The position numbers and the translations under genes were made by a program. A DNA stretch of 64,000 nucleotides from Sterolibacterium sp964500605 (GTDB taxonomy: Bacteria; Pseudomonadota; Gammaproteobacteria; Burkholderiales; Rhodocyclaceae), in the NCBI GenBank assembly GCA_964500605.1, contig CAZCOS010000004.1:1-64000 (forward strand), read 5' to 3'. Numbering within the stretch: position 1 is the first letter of the stretch; each line of letters begins with the position of its first letter. Below are positions 43,493 through 52,859 of this stretch, one piece after another. The notes below the pieces were generated by a model. It worked only from the letters and a program-made list of their open reading frames with translations. It did not search any database and was not told where the DNA came from.

Positions 43493-44116
43493 TCACTTTT
43501 CTTCCATATATCTGGACAGAAAAACACCCTGCCCAATGATAAAAGCCAGCATCAGCCCCATTGTGCCAAACAGCTTGAAGCTTACCCAAGTATCTGTTGA
43601 AAGCCCTAGGCCAAAGGCAATCAGTAGATTCAGCCCACCCATCACAAGGAAAAAACACACCCAGGCCAGATTAAGCCGATGCCAGACCGTATCCGGCAGC
43701 TGAACCTGGGCCTCCAGCATCTGGCGGATCAGATTTTTGTCGAATAGCCAAGCCGAGCCCGCCAGAATGATGGCAAACAACCAATACAGAACCGTCGGCT
43801 TCCATTTGATGAAGGTTTCATCATGGAAAGCAAGGGTCAAGCCGCCAAAAAAGACCACGAGAACCAGACTGATCCACAACATTTTGTCGACCTTGCCATG
43901 ACGCATCCAGACCCAGGCAATCTGCATCGCAGTCGCCAGCATGACAACGAGTGTTGCAACGAGAATGGGGGCTTGCGTCGCACCGATAGCCTGCCCCAGC
44001 CCCAGTGGTGCAAGGATTGAAATGATAAAGTCCATTGCAGCCTGCGGCTTGCTCTCAGACAATTTGTAGGAGAGAAAGAACAGAATGACCGGAAAGAGAT
44101 CGAAAAAGAATTTCAT
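43493..44116 (-). CDS. yciB: Inner-membrane septation protein YciB/IspZ
   Basis: 207 residues from the ATG at 44116 (MKFFFDLFPVILFFLSYKL). There are about five membrane segments and the conserved KPTVLYWLFAI and LNLAWVCFFLVMGGLNL stretches. YciB is linked to cell-envelope integrity and division in enterobacteria. Confidence 0.93.
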   Translation of the reverse strand: MKFFFDLFPVILFFLSYKLSESKPQAAMDFIISILAPLGLGQAIGATQAPILVATLVVMLATAMQIAWVWMRHGKVDKMLWISLVLVVFFGGLTLAFHDETFIKWKPTVLYWLFAIILAGSAWLFDKNLIRQMLEAQVQLPDTVWHRLNLAWVCFFLVMGGLNLLIAFGLGLSTDTWVSFKLFGTMGLMLAFIIGQGVFLSRYMEEK

Positions 44117-44216
44117 GGTCGTGATTATACGATTGTTGAGCAAAATACTCGGGATTCCGACATCAAAATCCGGTGAAGTGGTTGATCCAACTTAAAACGC
44201 CGCAAAATTTGCACAA

Positions 44217-45413
44217 TCAGTGCAGATGACGCGGCGGAATATCGGCCTGTTCTTCGGGCAGTTCGGCGTGTTCGGGCTCGCCTTCCGGGTTCGGATACAA
44301 AGGGGTACCGCAGTCATCGCAATACTCGACGGGAAGCCGGTGATCCACATGAATGATGTCCTCCACCCCGGCTTCGCGAAGCACGGACTCGATCTGCGCC
44401 GGAATATCGGCATTTTCATCCTCGGTATCGAGCAGAGCCCAAACGACACCATGAATGACCTGAGCAGCATTCCGAGCCGTAAAGCCGACACGATACTCTT
44501 CGAGTTCCTTGTCATAAAACGGTGCGATGACAGCTCGAAGCTCGTGTGCGGAAAGATCCAGCGTCGCTCCCAGAAAAGCCACTGAAGCCCGCACCGAATA
44601 AGGACGTGAAAGGCGATCCGCCTGGCGACAGGCAGCATGATAGGACTGCGGCAGCAACAATTCGCTGACGCATCCCGTCAGAAGCGGGCGAAGCACCTCT
44701 GCAGCCTGTCTGGACCATTGCTGCAAAACTTCCTCGCGGCCACCGCTGACGGCTTCCTCCTGCCAGCGAAACAGGGCACCCCCACGGGGAACCACCGCAA
44801 CGCCCAACACATGGCGTGTATCCGAAATAAAGCTGATTGTCTCTGGAACCTGCTTCGGATCAAGATGCAAATCGCGCCCTTGCAAGGCCTGCTCCCCCAT
44901 CGCTCGCGTCAAGGCAGACACTTCACAATAATTTGCAGGCAACTGATCCGGGCTGTACAGAAAATCACTCAAGCCCAAAAGTACTCCATCGGCAAAGACA
45001 TGCGCCTGCAAATGTGTTCGCAAATTGGTCAGCACGGATGACGGAATCGGCCCGGAGGGGATACCGTATCGCGACCAGGCGAGCAAGGGAGCGTCAAAAA
45101 GCACCAAATCCTTCCCTTCGGCTTCGCGTCCTTTGTGCGGTCCCGAAGATTGACGGGATTCTGAACGTGATTCGATCATTTCGACCAGAACTTCATAGCC
45201 CCGGTCACGCTGCGCATAAAGATGATCGAGCGCGGCAATCAGTACTGCCTCCTCTGCGTCTTCCAGAAGACGATCGACCGCCGCAGCCAGGCGGGACTCC
45301 CAGTAAAGGTCTTCACTACGACAGCAAGAGGCCCCCAAGCCATCGGCCAGCCGGACAATCTGTTCAAAATCAGGGCCAGGCTGCATGGAGCGGGTCGAGC
45401 GAGTACGTTTCAT
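44217..45413 (-). CDS. DUF2863 family protein
   Basis: 398 residues, soluble and without a signal peptide. It is recognised as the betaproteobacterial DUF2863 family by its overall length and the C-terminal motif EYCDDCGTPLYPNPEGEP, which resembles a single zinc-ribbon half. The function is unknown. It stands alone, divergent from the DUF47-pit pair, with 121 bp between. Confidence 0.82.
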   Translation of the reverse strand: MKRTRSTRSMQPGPDFEQIVRLADGLGASCCRSEDLYWESRLAAAVDRLLEDAEEAVLIAALDHLYAQRDRGYEVLVEMIESRSESRQSSGPHKGREAEGKDLVLFDAPLLAWSRYGIPSGPIPSSVLTNLRTHLQAHVFADGVLLGLSDFLYSPDQLPANYCEVSALTRAMGEQALQGRDLHLDPKQVPETISFISDTRHVLGVAVVPRGGALFRWQEEAVSGGREEVLQQWSRQAAEVLRPLLTGCVSELLLPQSYHAACRQADRLSRPYSVRASVAFLGATLDLSAHELRAVIAPFYDKELEEYRVGFTARNAAQVIHGVVWALLDTEDENADIPAQIESVLREAGVEDIIHVDHRLPVEYCDDCGTPLYPNPEGEPEHAELPEEQADIPPRHLH

Positions 45414-45534
45414 TCAATGTGCATTCAATATGTCGAACCGTCCATTTTATCATTCACAGAGACACAAAAATTATTTCGCGTTCGTGAGTATTTAATTGGT
45501 AACATCGCGCCTTTCGCAACGATGAAAAAATACG

Positions 45535-46173
45535 ATGTTCGGACGTTTCATGCCCTTGGAGGGCAAGTTTTTCGAGTTATTCAATGCCCACGCAGAGCAG
45601 GTCGTCGCAGGGGGGCGAGAGCTGGCAGTGCTGATGAATCGGCTGGGTGACACCCTGCAAACGGCCGATGAACACGCCAAAGTCATCGACACCATCGAGA
45701 CCCGTGCGGACCACATCACCCATGAAACGGTGACGCTGCTACACCGCACCTTCATCACTCCCTTTGACCGGGACAGCATTCACCAGCTGATTTCAAACAT
45801 GGACGACATTCTGGACATGATCCAAGATGTCGCCGAATCACTGGTTCTTTACGACATCCGTACCATTACCCCCGAAGCCCGCCAGTTGGCGGACATCTGC
45901 CAATCCTGCTGCGAGCGGGTGAAATCGGTTGTCGAGCTCCTCCACAACATGGAACATGCCCAGACGATCCTGAAAACCTGCCGGGAAATCGACCAGCTCG
46001 AATCCGACGCCGACCGGGTCATGCGCTCCGCCACCTCACGTCTATTCCGCGAAGAATCGGACATGCGTCAGGTCATCAAGCTCAAATCACTCTACGAGCT
46101 TCTGGAAACGGTGACCGATCGTTGCAACGATGTCGCCAACATCATCGAAGGGATCGTTCTGGAAAACTCCTGA
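45535..46173 (+). CDS. DUF47 (PhoU-like) phosphate transport regulator
   Basis: 212 residues, mostly alpha-helical, with PhoU-like repeated helical hairpins: FELFNAHAEQVVAGGRELA at the start and RCNDVANIIEGIVLEN at the end, a pattern with acidic residues that can bind metal clusters. DUF47 proteins pair with Pit transporters and modulate their activity; pit follows 49 bp downstream. Confidence 0.91.
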   Translation: MFGRFMPLEGKFFELFNAHAEQVVAGGRELAVLMNRLGDTLQTADEHAKVIDTIETRADHITHETVTLLHRTFITPFDRDSIHQLISNMDDILDMIQDVAESLVLYDIRTITPEARQLADICQSCCERVKSVVELLHNMEHAQTILKTCREIDQLESDADRVMRSATSRLFREESDMRQVIKLKSLYELLETVTDRCNDVANIIEGIVLENS

Positions 46174-46222
46174 ACCCCGCCTTTCCTTCTCACTCCCCCA
46201 ATTCCCTTTCTGATCGGTCTCC

Positions 46223-47230
46223 ATGCAAACGCTGCACATAGGGCTGTGGGTGATTGTCGTGCTGGTTTCACTGGCCTTGCTGTTCGATTTCATGAACGGC
46301 TTTCATGATGCCGCCAACTCGATTGCCACGGTCGTTTCAACCGGTGTACTCAAGCCCCACCAAGCCGTGGGGTTTGCCGCCTTTTTCAACGTCCTGGCCC
46401 TGTTTGTTTTCCAGCTCCATGTTGCAGGAACCATTGGTAAAGGAACCATTGACCCTTCCATCGTCGACCACTACGTCATCTTCGGCGCATTGATCGGTGC
46501 TATTTCCTGGAACCTGATCACCTGGTATTTCGGCATTCCTTCGAGCTCATCACACGCCCTGATCGGCGGACTCGTCGGGGCGGGTGCGGCCAAAGCCGGT
46601 TCCGGCGCGCTGGTCTGGTCAGGTGTGGGCAAAACAGTGGCCTTCATCCTGATCTCGCCTCTGCTGGGCTTTCTGCTGGGTTCCCTGCTGATGCTGGCTG
46701 TATCCTGGCTCTTCTTCCGCTCCACTCCACGCCGCGTGGATCGATGGTTCCGGCGACTACAACTCCTCTCTGCCGCACTTTACAGCTTGGGACATGGTGG
46801 AAACGATGCCCAAAAAACAATGGGGATCATCTGGATGCTACTCATTGCTGGGGGTTACACGGCCAGCGACGCCCCTATTCCCACCTGGGTCATTCTCTCC
46901 TGTTATCTGGCCATGGGCTGCGGCACACTCTTTGGCGGATGGCGCATCGTCAAGACCATGGGGCAAAAAATCACCAAACTCAAGCCGGTCGGCGGTTTTT
47001 GTGCCGAAAGTGGTGGTGCCATGACGCTCTTTCTGGCGACAACACTGGGCATTCCGGTATCAACGACGCACACCATCACGGGGGCCATTGTCGGAGTCGG
47101 CTCAACCAATGGGGCCAGCAATGTACGCTGGGGCGTCGCCGGCACCATCGTCTGGGCTTGGCTGCTGACCATTCCGTGTAGCGCGCTAATCGCCGCACTG
47201 GCCTGGTGGGTCGGGAGCCAGATTCTCTAA
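46223..47230 (+). CDS. pit: Low-affinity inorganic phosphate transporter (Pit family)
   Basis: 335 residues, about ten membrane helices. The two family repeats are visible: FDFMNGFHDAANSIATVVSTG (about 24-44) with GIPSSSSHALIGGLVGAG, and SLGHGGNDAQKTMGI with GIPVSTTHTITGAIVGVG. It imports metal-phosphate complexes using the proton gradient. It forms a two-gene unit with the upstream DUF47 regulator. Confidence 0.94.
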   Translation: MQTLHIGLWVIVVLVSLALLFDFMNGFHDAANSIATVVSTGVLKPHQAVGFAAFFNVLALFVFQLHVAGTIGKGTIDPSIVDHYVIFGALIGAISWNLITWYFGIPSSSSHALIGGLVGAGAAKAGSGALVWSGVGKTVAFILISPLLGFLLGSLLMLAVSWLFFRSTPRRVDRWFRRLQLLSAALYSLGHGGNDAQKTMGIIWMLLIAGGYTASDAPIPTWVILSCYLAMGCGTLFGGWRIVKTMGQKITKLKPVGGFCAESGGAMTLFLATTLGIPVSTTHTITGAIVGVGSTNGASNVRWGVAGTIVWAWLLTIPCSALIAALAWWVGSQIL

Positions 47231-47294
47231 GACGCCCCATCCGGGCATCGAACGCAAAACCGGAGCAGGGTCATGTGGACACGCTTACCGAAGC

Positions 47295-48155
47295 TCAACT
47301 CGCAGAAAAAAGCATTCCACTCAGGGGTTTACCCCAGAACAGCGCGATGATGCCCGCCGTTGCGAGATAAGGGCCAAAAGGAATGGGGGTGTTCCGGCCA
47401 TGTCGGGCGAAGAGAATCATGGAAATCCCCACAACGGCTCCGACCACCGAGGACAACAAAATGGTCATCGGCAAGAGTTGCCAGCCAAACCACGCTCCTA
47501 ATGCAGCCAATAGTTTGAAATCTCCATAGCCCATGCCCTCCTTGCCCGTTGCCAGCTTGAAACCCCAATAAACACTCCAAAGGGCCAGATAGCCTGCCAT
47601 GGCACCGATGACAGCACTTTTCAGATCGGTAAATTGCCCGCCCAGATTGAACAGCAAACCCAGCCAGAGCAAAGGCAGGGTAATGTCATCCGGCAAAAGC
47701 TGGGTATCGAAATCAATGAAGGTCAAGGCGATCATCGTCCAGACAAAAAGCAAGGCCCCCAACCCCATCAAGCCATAACCGAAATGCCATCCTGCGTAGG
47801 CAGAAAGCAGGCCGCAAAGGGCCTCGATCAAGGGATAACGCGCTGAAATGGCGGTTTTGCAACCGCTGCAGCGGCCCCGTAGCACCAACCAACTGATGAC
47901 CGGCACATTTTCCAGTGCGCTGATGGCATGACCACACTTCGGACAACGCGACCGGGGTACGGCAAGATTGAAACGCTCATGCAGAGGAGGGGGCTCTCCT
48001 CGCAAATCGGCGCACTGTGCTTCCCACTCCCGCTGCATCATGACCGGCAGACGGTAAATGACGACGTTCAGGAAACTCCCCACCATCAAGCCCAGGATGA
48101 GACAAATCAGAGCCATGTAAGGCGGATAGGACAAGAATTCTGAAATATTGGGCAT
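47295..48155 (-). CDS. pilD: Prepilin peptidase / N-methyltransferase PilD
   Basis: 286 residues, polytopic inner-membrane enzyme. The zinc-type CPKCG...CSGC tetracysteine motif (about 71-98) lies in the cytoplasmic loop. The two catalytic aspartates are in IDFDTQLLPD and in GYGDFKLLAALG (GxGD). It cleaves and N-methylates type IV prepilins and type II pseudopilins. It follows pilC by 27 bp. Confidence 0.95.
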   Translation of the reverse strand: MPNISEFLSYPPYMALICLILGLMVGSFLNVVIYRLPVMMQREWEAQCADLRGEPPPLHERFNLAVPRSRCPKCGHAISALENVPVISWLVLRGRCSGCKTAISARYPLIEALCGLLSAYAGWHFGYGLMGLGALLFVWTMIALTFIDFDTQLLPDDITLPLLWLGLLFNLGGQFTDLKSAVIGAMAGYLALWSVYWGFKLATGKEGMGYGDFKLLAALGAWFGWQLLPMTILLSSVVGAVVGISMILFARHGRNTPIPFGPYLATAGIIALFWGKPLSGMLFSAS

Positions 48156-48182
48156 GAAGCAAACTTTCTCTCAGGGTAAAAA

Positions 48183-49397
48183 TTAACCCGCCACAGCACC
48201 CAGCTTGAAGATGGGCAGGTACATAGCCACGACCATGCCACCGATCAAGGTTCCCAGAACCACCATGATCATGGGCTCCATCAAACTGGACAAAGCCTCA
48301 ACTGCATCATCCACCTCAGCCTCATAAAAATCAGCCACTTTGCTCAACATGGCATCCAGTTGCCCCGATTCCTCACCAATCGACACCATCTGGATCACCA
48401 TCGTGGGAAAGAGGTTGGTATTCTGCATGGCGACAGTTAGATTTTGACCGGTGCTGACCTCTGCCTTGATATCGACCGTCGCCAAATAATAAACATGGTT
48501 ACCTGATGCTCCGGCAACGGAGTCCAGCCCCTCGACAAGCGGCACCCCGGCAGCGAACATGGTGGACAAGGTGCGCGTCCAGCGTGCGATAGTCGCCTTT
48601 CTGACCAAATCCCCAAAAACCGGCAGCTTCAGCATCAGGCGATCCATTGACATCTGTAAGGATTTCGATCTTTTCCATGCCTCGAAAAAACCATAAACCC
48701 CACCGCCCACCCCGCCAAAAATGACGTACCAGTACTCCACAAAGGCATCCGACATGGAAATCAAGACCAAGGTCGGTGCGGGCAGATCGGCTCCGAAGCT
48801 GGTGAAAATGGCTTTGAACTGCGGAATCACGAAAATCATGATGACCGCAACGATGATGAAGGCCACGACGATGATGGAAATCGGATAAAAAAGAGCAGAC
48901 TTGATCTTGGCCTTGATCGCCTGGATTTTTTCCTTATAGGTGGCCAGGCGATCCAGCAGCGAATCGAGAATACCGGCTTGTTCGCCCGCACCGACCAAAT
49001 TGCAAAACAAGGTATCGAAATACAGCGGATATTTCTTGAAAGCCTGATTGAGGCTGGAACCCGTCTCGACATCCGTGCGAATATCGTTGAGCAGTTTGCC
49101 GACCGCCGGATTGCTATTTCCTTTTCCGACGATATCAAAAGCCTGCAAAAGCGGCACACCTGCCTTCATCATGGTGGCAAGCTGGCGTGTGAACAGGGTG
49201 ATGTCCTTGTCCGAAACCTTGCCGATCTTTCCGATTTTCTGCTGTTTGACCTTGGTGACAACCACCCCTTGCCGACGCAAGGTTGTACGAACCAGGGTTT
49301 CCCCGCCGGCCCGCATTTCGCCGCGAACAATCTTCCCGGTCTTATCCTTGCCTTCCCAGGTAAAGCTGTATTCCTTGACTTTTCTTTCCGTGGCCAT
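48183..49397 (-). CDS. pilC: Type IV pilus inner-membrane platform protein PilC
   Basis: 404 residues from the ATG at 49397 (MATERKVKEYSFTWEGKD); a longer in-frame start would add 26 unrelated residues. Two GspF domains (about 70-195 and 273-395) each carry a membrane helix pair; LATMMKAGVPLLQAFDI and LSTMFAAGVPLVEGLDSV are the repeated signatures. It anchors the pilus motor. pilB, the usual upstream neighbour, is absent; the cus efflux genes lie there instead. Confidence 0.94.
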   Translation of the reverse strand: MATERKVKEYSFTWEGKDKTGKIVRGEMRAGGETLVRTTLRRQGVVVTKVKQQKIGKIGKVSDKDITLFTRQLATMMKAGVPLLQAFDIVGKGNSNPAVGKLLNDIRTDVETGSSLNQAFKKYPLYFDTLFCNLVGAGEQAGILDSLLDRLATYKEKIQAIKAKIKSALFYPISIIVVAFIIVAVIMIFVIPQFKAIFTSFGADLPAPTLVLISMSDAFVEYWYVIFGGVGGGVYGFFEAWKRSKSLQMSMDRLMLKLPVFGDLVRKATIARWTRTLSTMFAAGVPLVEGLDSVAGASGNHVYYLATVDIKAEVSTGQNLTVAMQNTNLFPTMVIQMVSIGEESGQLDAMLSKVADFYEAEVDDAVEALSSLMEPMIMVVLGTLIGGMVVAMYLPIFKLGAVAG

Positions 49398-49491
49398 CTG
49401 ATCGATTCCCTCTGGTCTTGCCGTCCGATGTTCCCGATGGAAGGGGTACAACCCTATCGAAGTTCCAATCCCCACCTTAACGGTCGGAATA

Positions 49492-49509
49492 TTTCATGGA
49501 ACCATGAAA
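49492..49509. promoter_or_regulatory. 18-bp palindrome upstream of pilC
   Basis: TTTCATGG-AA-CCATGAAA is a perfect inverted repeat about 95 bp before the pilC start. It could be a regulator site. The remaining 291-bp pilC-cusA gap shows no other clear signal. Confidence 0.4.
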
Positions 49510-49688
49510 CGGCCCTGACAAAAATCCGGATTGCGTAAGAGACAGGCTTCCTGTACCTGAAACGATCGTGGATTTTGGCGTAAAAAAATGACGCTGGCTA
49601 TTACTTTCTCATCCAGACAGCCTGTTCATGTGGCTTTTTTCGCGTAGGCAACAAGGGTGAGACTTTACCCTGTGGTTCAGTATCAAAG

Positions 49689-52600
49689 TCAGGATAGTTT
49701 TCTTTGCTTGGCCAGTGCATAAAGTGCCGGGATCACGACCAGTGTCAGGATGCTCGAAGAAAGCATCCCGCCGACCATTGGGGCTGCGATGCGACTCATG
49801 ACCTCCGAGCCGGTTCCCTGCCCCCAAAGAATAGGAAGCAAACCGGCCATGATGGCGACCACCGTCATCATTTTAGGGCGTACCCGCTCGACCGCCCCCT
49901 CCATGACTGCCGCGTAAAGATCAGCAGTCCCGACACGCTGCCCAGACTGTTTCCTCTTCATCTGCAAAGCCTCCCAGGCGTGATCCAGATAAAGCAGCAT
50001 CACCACACCCGTTTCCGCGGCGACACCAGCCAGCGCGATGAAACCGATCGCCACGGCAACCGAAAAGTTGTAATCCATCAACCAAAGCATCCACACGCCG
50101 CCGACCAATGCAAAGGGAACCGAAAGCATCACGATCAAGGTTTCCGCCAGACGCCTGAAATTCAGGTAAAGCAACAAGAAAATCAGCAGTAAGGTCAATG
50201 GAATCACAAACTTCATCCGGTCAGCAGCCCGCTCCATGGATTCAAACTGACCACTCCAGATCACATACTCTCCCGGCGCAAAGCGAATCTGATCGGCCAC
50301 GGCCTTTTTCGCCTCGGCCACATAAGTACCGATATCGCGCCCATGAATGTCGACGTAGATATAAGCGGATAACTGGGCATTTTCGGTACGAATACCCGTC
50401 GTACCCTGCGTCACGCTTACCCTGGCCAGCTGACCCAGCGGCAACATGGCACCCTGCCCCACAGGCACGAGCACCTCATGCGCAATACGCTCCGGATCAT
50501 CACGCATGGCCCGTGGATAGCGGACATTGACGGCATACCGCTCGCGGCCTTCGATCATCGTCGTCACACGCTCACCGCCCAAGGCCGTCGCAATGACGTC
50601 CTGCAATGCCCCAACACTCAAGCCATATCGGGCCAGCTGTGCCCGATCGGGTTCGATGTCCAGATAAAACCCACCTGAAATCCGCTCCGCAAAGGCAGAA
50701 GTCGTTCCCGGAACCGTTTTGAGAACCGCCTCGATCTGTCTGGACAAACGCGCAATCTCAGCCAGATCCTTGCCAAAGACCTTAACCCCGATTGGTGTAC
50801 GAATCCCCGTTGAAAGCATGTCGATACGCGCCTTGATCGGCATGGTCCAGGCATTGGAAACACCAGGGAAACGAACGGACTGATCCATTTCATCGATCAA
50901 TTTCTCCAACGTCATGCCCGGACGCCATTCGGATCGAGGCTTCAAATTGATCGTGGTTTCAAACATTTCAACTGGGGCCGGATCCGTCGCCGTATTGGCC
51001 CGGCCAGCCTTGCCGTGCACGCTGGCCACCTCGGGAAAGCCCCGGATGATCCGATCCTGGACCTGCAACAACTCGGCCGCACGGGTCATCGACATTCCCG
51101 GCAGGGAAACTGGCATGTAAAGAATCGTCCCCTCATCCAGCGTCGGCATGAATTCAGAACCCAAGCGCGAAGCCGGGTAAATCGTTGCCAAAAAGGCCAG
51201 TAAAGCCAGGGCAATCGTCGTTTTCTTCCAGGCCATGACCCATCGAATGACCGGGCGATAAATCCAAATCAGAAAACGATTCACTGGATTTTCCGACTCT
51301 GGACGAAGACGTCCGCGAATGAACACTCCCATCAGCACCGGGACCAAGGTCAAGGAAAGCAGGGCTGCGCCCGCCATGGAAAAAGTTTTGGTGTAAGCCA
51401 GAGGCGAAAAAAGCCGCCCCTCCTGCGCTTCCAGCGCAAAAACCGGCAAAAAGGAAACCGTGATGATCAGCAGCGAAAAGAACAGAGCCGGCCCCACCTC
51501 ACGACAAGCCGCCCCCATTGCCTCAAGCCGTTCACTTGCCGAATGCCCTTCTGGCAAGCGTTCCAGATGCTTGTGCGCATTCTCGATCATCACAATGGCC
51601 GCATCCACCATCGCCCCAATGGCAATGGCAATCCCTCCCAGGCTCATCAGATTCGAACTCATGCCCAACAGATTCATTGCCATGAAAGCCATAAGAATGC
51701 CGACCGGCAACATCAGAATGGCCACCAATGCCGAACGCACATGCAGCAGGAAGGCCACACAAACCAGAGCCACGATGATCGATTCCTCAATCAACGTCCG
51801 TTTCAACGTATCAATGGCACGATGAATCAGCTCCGAACGGTCATACACCGACTCGATCCGCACCCCCTCCGGCAGACTTGGCGACAACTCGACGAGTTTC
51901 TCCTTGAGGTGACGAATGACCTCCAGCGCATTCTGCCCATGGCGAGCCACGGCGATGCCGGAAACCACCTCCCCTTCTCCGTTGAGCTCCGTCAAACCGC
52001 GCCGCTCATCCGGAACACGCTCGACCCGTGCCACATCCGCCACTCGAATCGGCGTGCCGCGATCCGTCTGAAGAACCAGATTCCCGATATCCTCCATTCC
52101 ACGAAGAATGCCCCGGCCGCGCACCATGTACTCCGTCTCGGCCATCTCGACCACACGCCCACCGACATCGCGATTGGAATCCCGGATCACTTCCGAAACC
52201 CGAGACAGCGCAATCCCGTATGCCCGAAGTTTCACCGGATCAACCGTCACCTGATAGCTCTGGACAAAGCCACCGATGGAAGCAATTTCAGCGACGCCCT
52301 GTGTCTTGGCCAGCGCATACCGCAAAGTCCAATCCTGAAAGGTACGCAACTGCGCCAAGGTCTTGTTTTTCGCCACAAGCACATATTCATAGACCCAACC
52401 CAAACCTGTCGCATCCGGCCCCAACACCGGCACCACACCTTTAGGCATCCGTCCTGCAGCCGCGTTGAGATATTCGAGCACCCTTGAGCGGGCCCAATAA
52501 AGATCCGTCCCATCCTCGAAGATCACATAAACAAAAGACGCACCGAAAAATGAAAAGCCCCGTACAACCCTAGATTTCGGAACCGAAAGCATGGCGGTGG

Positions 52601-52859
52601 TCAGTGGATAAGTCACCTGATCCTCCACCACCTGCGGGGCCTGGCCGGGGTATTCCGTATAAACGATGACCTGCGCATCGGAAAGGTCCGGTAACGCATC
52701 GATCGGCGTATGCACAACGGCATACGCGCCACCCAAAACGATAAACAGCGTGGCCAGCAAAACCAGAACGGGATTTTTCATCGACCCGTCAATAATCCTT
52801 GAAAGCAGGCCCTGATTCACCGCAGCCTCCCTCTCAATGTCCGGCATGTTTGTGTTCAT
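49689..52859 (-). CDS. cusA: Cu(I)/Ag(I) RND efflux pump CusA
   Basis: 1056 residues from the ATG at 52859 (MNTNMPDIERE; an ATG at 52847 is possible). It is a heavy-metal-efflux RND transporter with 12 membrane helices. The TM4 motif GAMVDAAIVMIENAHK is the form seen in monovalent-cation pumps rather than CzcA. The three methionines of the CusA metal site are conserved in context: LPGMS, APVEM and RIDMLSTGI. It overlaps cusB by 26 nt. Together with CusB and CusC it exports Cu+ or Ag+ from periplasm and cytoplasm across the outer membrane. Confidence 0.93.
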   Translation of the reverse strand: MNTNMPDIEREAAVNQGLLSRIIDGSMKNPVLVLLATLFIVLGGAYAVVHTPIDALPDLSDAQVIVYTEYPGQAPQVVEDQVTYPLTTAMLSVPKSRVVRGFSFFGASFVYVIFEDGTDLYWARSRVLEYLNAAAGRMPKGVVPVLGPDATGLGWVYEYVLVAKNKTLAQLRTFQDWTLRYALAKTQGVAEIASIGGFVQSYQVTVDPVKLRAYGIALSRVSEVIRDSNRDVGGRVVEMAETEYMVRGRGILRGMEDIGNLVLQTDRGTPIRVADVARVERVPDERRGLTELNGEGEVVSGIAVARHGQNALEVIRHLKEKLVELSPSLPEGVRIESVYDRSELIHRAIDTLKRTLIEESIIVALVCVAFLLHVRSALVAILMLPVGILMAFMAMNLLGMSSNLMSLGGIAIAIGAMVDAAIVMIENAHKHLERLPEGHSASERLEAMGAACREVGPALFFSLLIITVSFLPVFALEAQEGRLFSPLAYTKTFSMAGAALLSLTLVPVLMGVFIRGRLRPESENPVNRFLIWIYRPVIRWVMAWKKTTIALALLAFLATIYPASRLGSEFMPTLDEGTILYMPVSLPGMSMTRAAELLQVQDRIIRGFPEVASVHGKAGRANTATDPAPVEMFETTINLKPRSEWRPGMTLEKLIDEMDQSVRFPGVSNAWTMPIKARIDMLSTGIRTPIGVKVFGKDLAEIARLSRQIEAVLKTVPGTTSAFAERISGGFYLDIEPDRAQLARYGLSVGALQDVIATALGGERVTTMIEGRERYAVNVRYPRAMRDDPERIAHEVLVPVGQGAMLPLGQLARVSVTQGTTGIRTENAQLSAYIYVDIHGRDIGTYVAEAKKAVADQIRFAPGEYVIWSGQFESMERAADRMKFVIPLTLLLIFLLLYLNFRRLAETLIVMLSVPFALVGGVWMLWLMDYNFSVAVAIGFIALAGVAAETGVVMLLYLDHAWEALQMKRKQSGQRVGTADLYAAVMEGAVERVRPKMMTVVAIMAGLLPILWGQGTGSEVMSRIAAPMVGGMLSSSILTLVVIPALYALAKQRKLS

